Notes under the pieces: model-generated
Seen by the model: the letters and a program-made list of their open reading frames with translations, nothing else
What the model was told of the DNA's origin: nothing
Database searches by the model: none
Shown here: positions 7,844 to 9,978 of the stretch, in pieces
Layout: each line of letters starts with the position of its first letter
Numbering within the stretch: position 1 is the first letter of the stretch
Translations under genes and position numbers: made by a program
Source: Candidatus Neoflavobacterium equi
GTDB taxonomy: Bacteria; Bacteroidota; Bacteroidia; Flavobacteriales; Flavobacteriaceae
Direction: 5' to 3'
Length of the DNA stretch: 9,978 bases
Assembly (NCBI GenBank): GCA_018065745.1
Contig: JAGHSS010000266.1
Span: forward strand, 1-9,978

Positions 7844-8413
7844 TTAAGCTGTTATCCAGTTTTTAAGCATCAACTTCCCTTCAGGTGTCAATACACTTTC
7901 AGGGTGAAATTGCACCCCTTTTACATCATATACTCGATGTCTTAACGACATTATTTGATTGTTTTCATCTACAGCAGTAATTTCCAAATCTGCAGGGAAA
8001 TCGTGTTGTGACACCACCCAAGAATGATATCTTCCCACCTGTATATCTTGTGGTAAATTATTGTACAAACTCTCATCAGAAACCTGTAGTTGAATACCTG
8101 TGGCAACTCCGTGGTATACTTTGTCTAAATTGGTTAAGCTACCACCAAAAACTTCTCCAATTGCTTGTTGACCTAAACAGACTCCCAAAATGCTTTTGGT
8201 TTTTGCATATCTTGTAATAACCTCCTTGAGCAAGCCAGCGTCTTTTGGTACTCCAGGTCCTGGTGAAAGAAGAATCTTGTCAAAGGATTCCAATTCTTCT
8301 AATTCAAATTCATCGTTTCTAAATACAGTGACCCTGCAATCAAGATCTTCTAAATAATGTACCAGGTTGTAAGTAAAACTGTCGTAATTATCAATGACTA
8401 CTATATTTTTCAT
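7844..8413 (-). CDS. trpG: Anthranilate synthase component II, glutamine amidotransferase
   Basis: A class I glutamine amidotransferase of 189 residues that releases ammonia from glutamine for the TrpE subunit. The catalytic triad is complete: Cys79 in GVCLGQQ, His170 and Glu172 in VQFHPES. The oxyanion-loop motif SPGPGVP (50-56) and the N-terminal IDNYDSFTYNL (7-17) are typical. Its start ATG overlaps the trpE stop codon (ATGA), which favours stoichiometric translation with its partner. Some bacteria share one such subunit between anthranilate and p-aminobenzoate synthesis (TrpG/PabA); the position inside a complete trp operon makes the trp role certain, but a shared role is possible. Confidence 0.96.
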   Translation of the reverse strand: MKNIVVIDNYDSFTYNLVHYLEDLDCRVTVFRNDEFELEELESFDKILLSPGPGVPKDAGLLKEVITRYAKTKSILGVCLGQQAIGEVFGGSLTNLDKVYHGVATGIQLQVSDESLYNNLPQDIQVGRYHSWVVSQHDFPADLEITAVDENNQIMSLRHRVYDVKGVQFHPESVLTPEGKLMLKNWITA

Positions 8414-9822
8414 AAGGATATTTTTTCTGCTTGTTGTAGCGCTTTTTTCAAAGCCCCTAATTTGTTGTATACTTCTTGGTTTTCACTTTCAATATCAGAA
8501 CTTTGAACAATTCCAGCCCCGGCTTGAAAATACAAATTTTGTTTTTTAGATAAAAAACTTCTGATGATTATTGCGTGATTAAAATTTCCTTTAAAATCCA
8601 TAAAACCGATGGCACCTCCATAAAAATTTCTATTGGTAGTCTCAATCTCTTGAATCAATTCCAATGCTCTGTATTTTGGTGCTCCGCTCAATGTTCCTGC
8701 AGGGAAGGTGTCCGCAACAACTTCAAGTGTTTTTTTACCACTTTTTAAAATAGAAGTGACTTTTGAAACCAAGTGAATAACATGAGAAAAGTATTGCACT
8801 TCTTTTAGTTTTTCAATGCATACTTGATTGCCATTTTTGCTTAGATCATTTCTAGCCAAGTCAACTAACATGATATGCTCGCTGTTTTCTTTAGGATCAT
8901 CAACTAATTTTTGTGCTAAAATAGCATCTTGTAAATCGTCACCAGTTCTTTTAAAAGTTCCTGCAATAGGATGGATTTCCGCTTTATTATTTTTGACAAT
9001 CAGTTGTGCTTCAGGTGAAGATCCAAAAATTTTAAAATTCCCATAATCAAAATAAAAGAGGTAAGGGGAAGGGTTGATGCTTCTTAAAGCTCGATATACA
9101 TTAAATTCATCACCGGCAAATTCTTGCTGAAATCTTCTGGATAAAACCAATTGAAAAACATCTCCTTTTTGAACGTGACTAACAGCAGTCTTTACTTGAT
9201 TCTTAAAATCCTCATCTGTGAGATTCGATTTTATTTCTCCGACGTTTTTATAAGGATAAGACGCTAAATTTTTGGACTGTATAAGAGCGATTATTTCATC
9301 TTTGTAATCAGAATCGTCAAAGCTGTGATTGATGATGTGGGCGACATTTTTGTAGTGGTCAATGGCAATGATATTTTGGTAAACTGCATAGTATATTGCA
9401 GGTATTTCTGTGGCGTGATCTTTTTTTGAAATTTTGATTTTTTCAAAATATTGTATGCCGTCATACGCTATATATCCAAACAGACCATTGGAGATAAAAT
9501 CTTGATCTGTTTCAGTCGTTGCTGCTGTGAATTGATTTGCATATTGATGTAAAACATCCACTACAGCTGTTGACTTTTCAATTTGAATTTCTTCATTTGT
9601 ACCATCAGGATATTTGATCCTGATTTGCTGCGCTTCTACCAAGAATTCTGAAACTGGATTACAGCAGATGTAGGATATACTGTTGGCGTTTGATTGTGAA
9701 TCACTACTTTCCAACAAAATACTGTTGGGATATTGATCTCTAATTTTTAAATAAAGTCCTACAGGTGTTATAACATCTGCTAAAATTACTTCTGAACTGC
9801 TGTGGTAGTTGAAATTTTTCAT
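8410..9822 (-). CDS. trpE: Anthranilate synthase component I
   Basis: Makes anthranilate from chorismate with ammonia supplied by TrpG; it is the committed step. A 470-residue protein with an N-terminal Anth_synt_I_N domain (about 15-155) containing LLESSD (36-41), the segment that holds the feedback tryptophan site in the family. The C-terminal chorismate-binding domain (about 200-460) shows QLVLSRRF (224-231), GSSPEA (267-272), HPIAGT (284-289), ENSEHIMLVDLARND (312-326, with the metal-site acid residues), HLVS (350-353), AGTLSGAPK (375-383) and GAGIV (435-439). The separate TrpG and gene position argue for TrpE, not PabB. The start ATG (9822-9820) lies 11 bases after the T run of the attenuator terminator, and no Shine-Dalgarno is seen. 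The protein contains no tryptophan. Confidence 0.97.
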   Translation of the reverse strand: MKNFNYHSSSEVILADVITPVGLYLKIRDQYPNSILLESSDSQSNANSISYICCNPVSEFLVEAQQIRIKYPDGTNEEIQIEKSTAVVDVLHQYANQFTAATTETDQDFISNGLFGYIAYDGIQYFEKIKISKKDHATEIPAIYYAVYQNIIAIDHYKNVAHIINHSFDDSDYKDEIIALIQSKNLASYPYKNVGEIKSNLTDEDFKNQVKTAVSHVQKGDVFQLVLSRRFQQEFAGDEFNVYRALRSINPSPYLFYFDYGNFKIFGSSPEAQLIVKNNKAEIHPIAGTFKRTGDDLQDAILAQKLVDDPKENSEHIMLVDLARNDLSKNGNQVCIEKLKEVQYFSHVIHLVSKVTSILKSGKKTLEVVADTFPAGTLSGAPKYRALELIQEIETTNRNFYGGAIGFMDFKGNFNHAIIIRSFLSKKQNLYFQAGAGIVQSSDIESENQEVYNKLGALKKALQQAEKISL

Positions 9823-9833
9823 GGTTTAGGTAT

Positions 9834-9866
9834 AAAAAAAAAGGCCTATCGTGAGATAGGCCTTTT
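9834..9866 (-). terminator. trp attenuator terminator upstream of trpE
   Basis: In the direction of transcription, AAAAGGCCTATC (9866-9855) pairs perfectly with GATAGGCCTTTT (9850-9839) around the loop TCAC, followed by a T run that continues to 9834. This is a strong intrinsic terminator placed between the leader peptide and trpE. It ends only 11 bases before the trpE start codon. Because a complete functional operon lies downstream, its likely purpose is conditional termination, not the end of an upstream gene. Confidence 0.92.
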
Positions 9867-9905
9867 ACTTATATGATGGATTAAATATACATATAGCAAA
9901 ACTTG

Positions 9906-9925
9906 CTCACGTTGTCTGACGTAAG
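9906..9925 (-). promoter_or_regulatory. Leader hairpin overlapping the trpL stop codon (1:2 pause / anti-antiterminator stem)
   Basis: CUUACGU (9925-9919) can pair with ACGUGAG (9912-9906) over a 6-base loop, seven pairs including one U-G. The first arm starts five bases after the last Trp codon, so a ribosome waiting for tryptophyl-tRNA would cover it. The second arm contains the UGA stop codon of the leader peptide, so a ribosome that finishes the peptide would cover that arm instead. This geometry matches regions 1 and 2 of classical trp attenuators. CGUGAG of the second arm is also complementary to CUCACG in the terminator loop (9855-9850). Confidence 0.65.
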
Positions 9926-9963
9926 TTGTTCCACCACCATGTATTGTTTAATATTGAAATCAT
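9907..9963 (-). CDS. trpL: trp operon leader peptide with three consecutive Trp codons
   Basis: An 18-codon frame, MISILNNTWWWNNLRQTT, ending in UGA. The three TGG codons in a row (9939-9931) are the sensing element expected of a ribosome-mediated tryptophan attenuator. The rest of the operon encodes only five Trp in about 2,100 residues. In-frame TAA and TAG codons lie within the 15 bases upstream, so the ATG at 9963-9961 is the only possible ATG start. The upstream sequence is A-rich with no Shine-Dalgarno, as is usual in Bacteroidota. The peptide is followed by a hairpin over its stop codon and then by the terminator. Ample Trp should let translation finish and terminate transcription; scarcity should stall the ribosome at WWW and allow trpE expression. 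The promoter must lie beyond the right edge of the window. Confidence 0.9.
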   Translation of the reverse strand: MISILNNTWWWNNLRQTT

Positions 9964-9978
9964 TTTCTATTTTTATTT

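Noticed and set aside
9863..9901. A bulged 12-bp stem between leader and terminator considered as the classical antiterminator.
   Set aside because: It would take only the outer AAAA of the terminator stem, leaves the GGCC core free and does not compete with the stop-codon arm, so on its own it could not switch the terminator.
9881..9940. A second short frame in the trp leader (ATG at 9940, 19 codons) in a different frame from trpL.
   Set aside because: It has no Trp codon and no regulatory logic, and its ATG lies inside the Trp codon run. The frame starting at 9963 explains all the leader structures.

Overview
This window comes from an AT-rich Bacteroidota genome, most likely a member of the Flavobacteriaceae. 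The evidence is the protein style: the outer-surface protein opens with the 'QVGI.TT.P.ATLDI' signature common in that group. The start sites also largely lack Shine-Dalgarno sequences, and one site upstream of the first gene matches the TAnnTTTG form of Bacteroidota -7 promoter elements. No mobile element, CRISPR array, tRNA or rRNA is visible.

Left part (1-3290): a plus-strand pirin-family cupin gene (70-948) faces a minus-strand gene for a two-META-domain lipoprotein (988-1788). They share a strong hairpin that can terminate transcription in both directions. Next on the minus strand is a gene for a 479-residue secreted, fibre-like surface protein (1851-3290). About 180 bp of AT-rich spacer with a nested inverted repeat separates it from the trp operon terminator.

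Right part (3474-9978): a complete tryptophan operon on the minus strand, transcribed from right to left as trpL leader, trpE, trpG, trpD, trpC, trpF-trpB (one reading frame) and trpA. These genes encode every step from chorismate to L-tryptophan. The genes are packed tightly: trpE/trpG and trpD/trpC overlap by ATGA, trpG/trpD are 2 bp apart, trpC/trpF overlap by 11 bp, and only trpB/trpA has a short gap (25 bp). This points to one transcript with translational coupling.

The two most interesting points are in the operon. First, an 18-residue leader peptide (9907-9963) contains three consecutive Trp codons. It is followed by a hairpin over its stop codon and then an intrinsic terminator just before trpE, the layout of a ribosome-mediated attenuator. 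The arm that overlaps the leader stop codon is also exactly complementary to the loop of the terminator, which suggests a way to switch. Second, TrpF and TrpB are joined in frame with no linker and no stop codon, giving a 595-residue bifunctional protein whose junction lies exactly where a stand-alone TrpB would start. The structural enzymes are also strikingly poor in tryptophan: five Trp in about 2,100 residues, and none in TrpE, TrpD, TrpC or TrpA.
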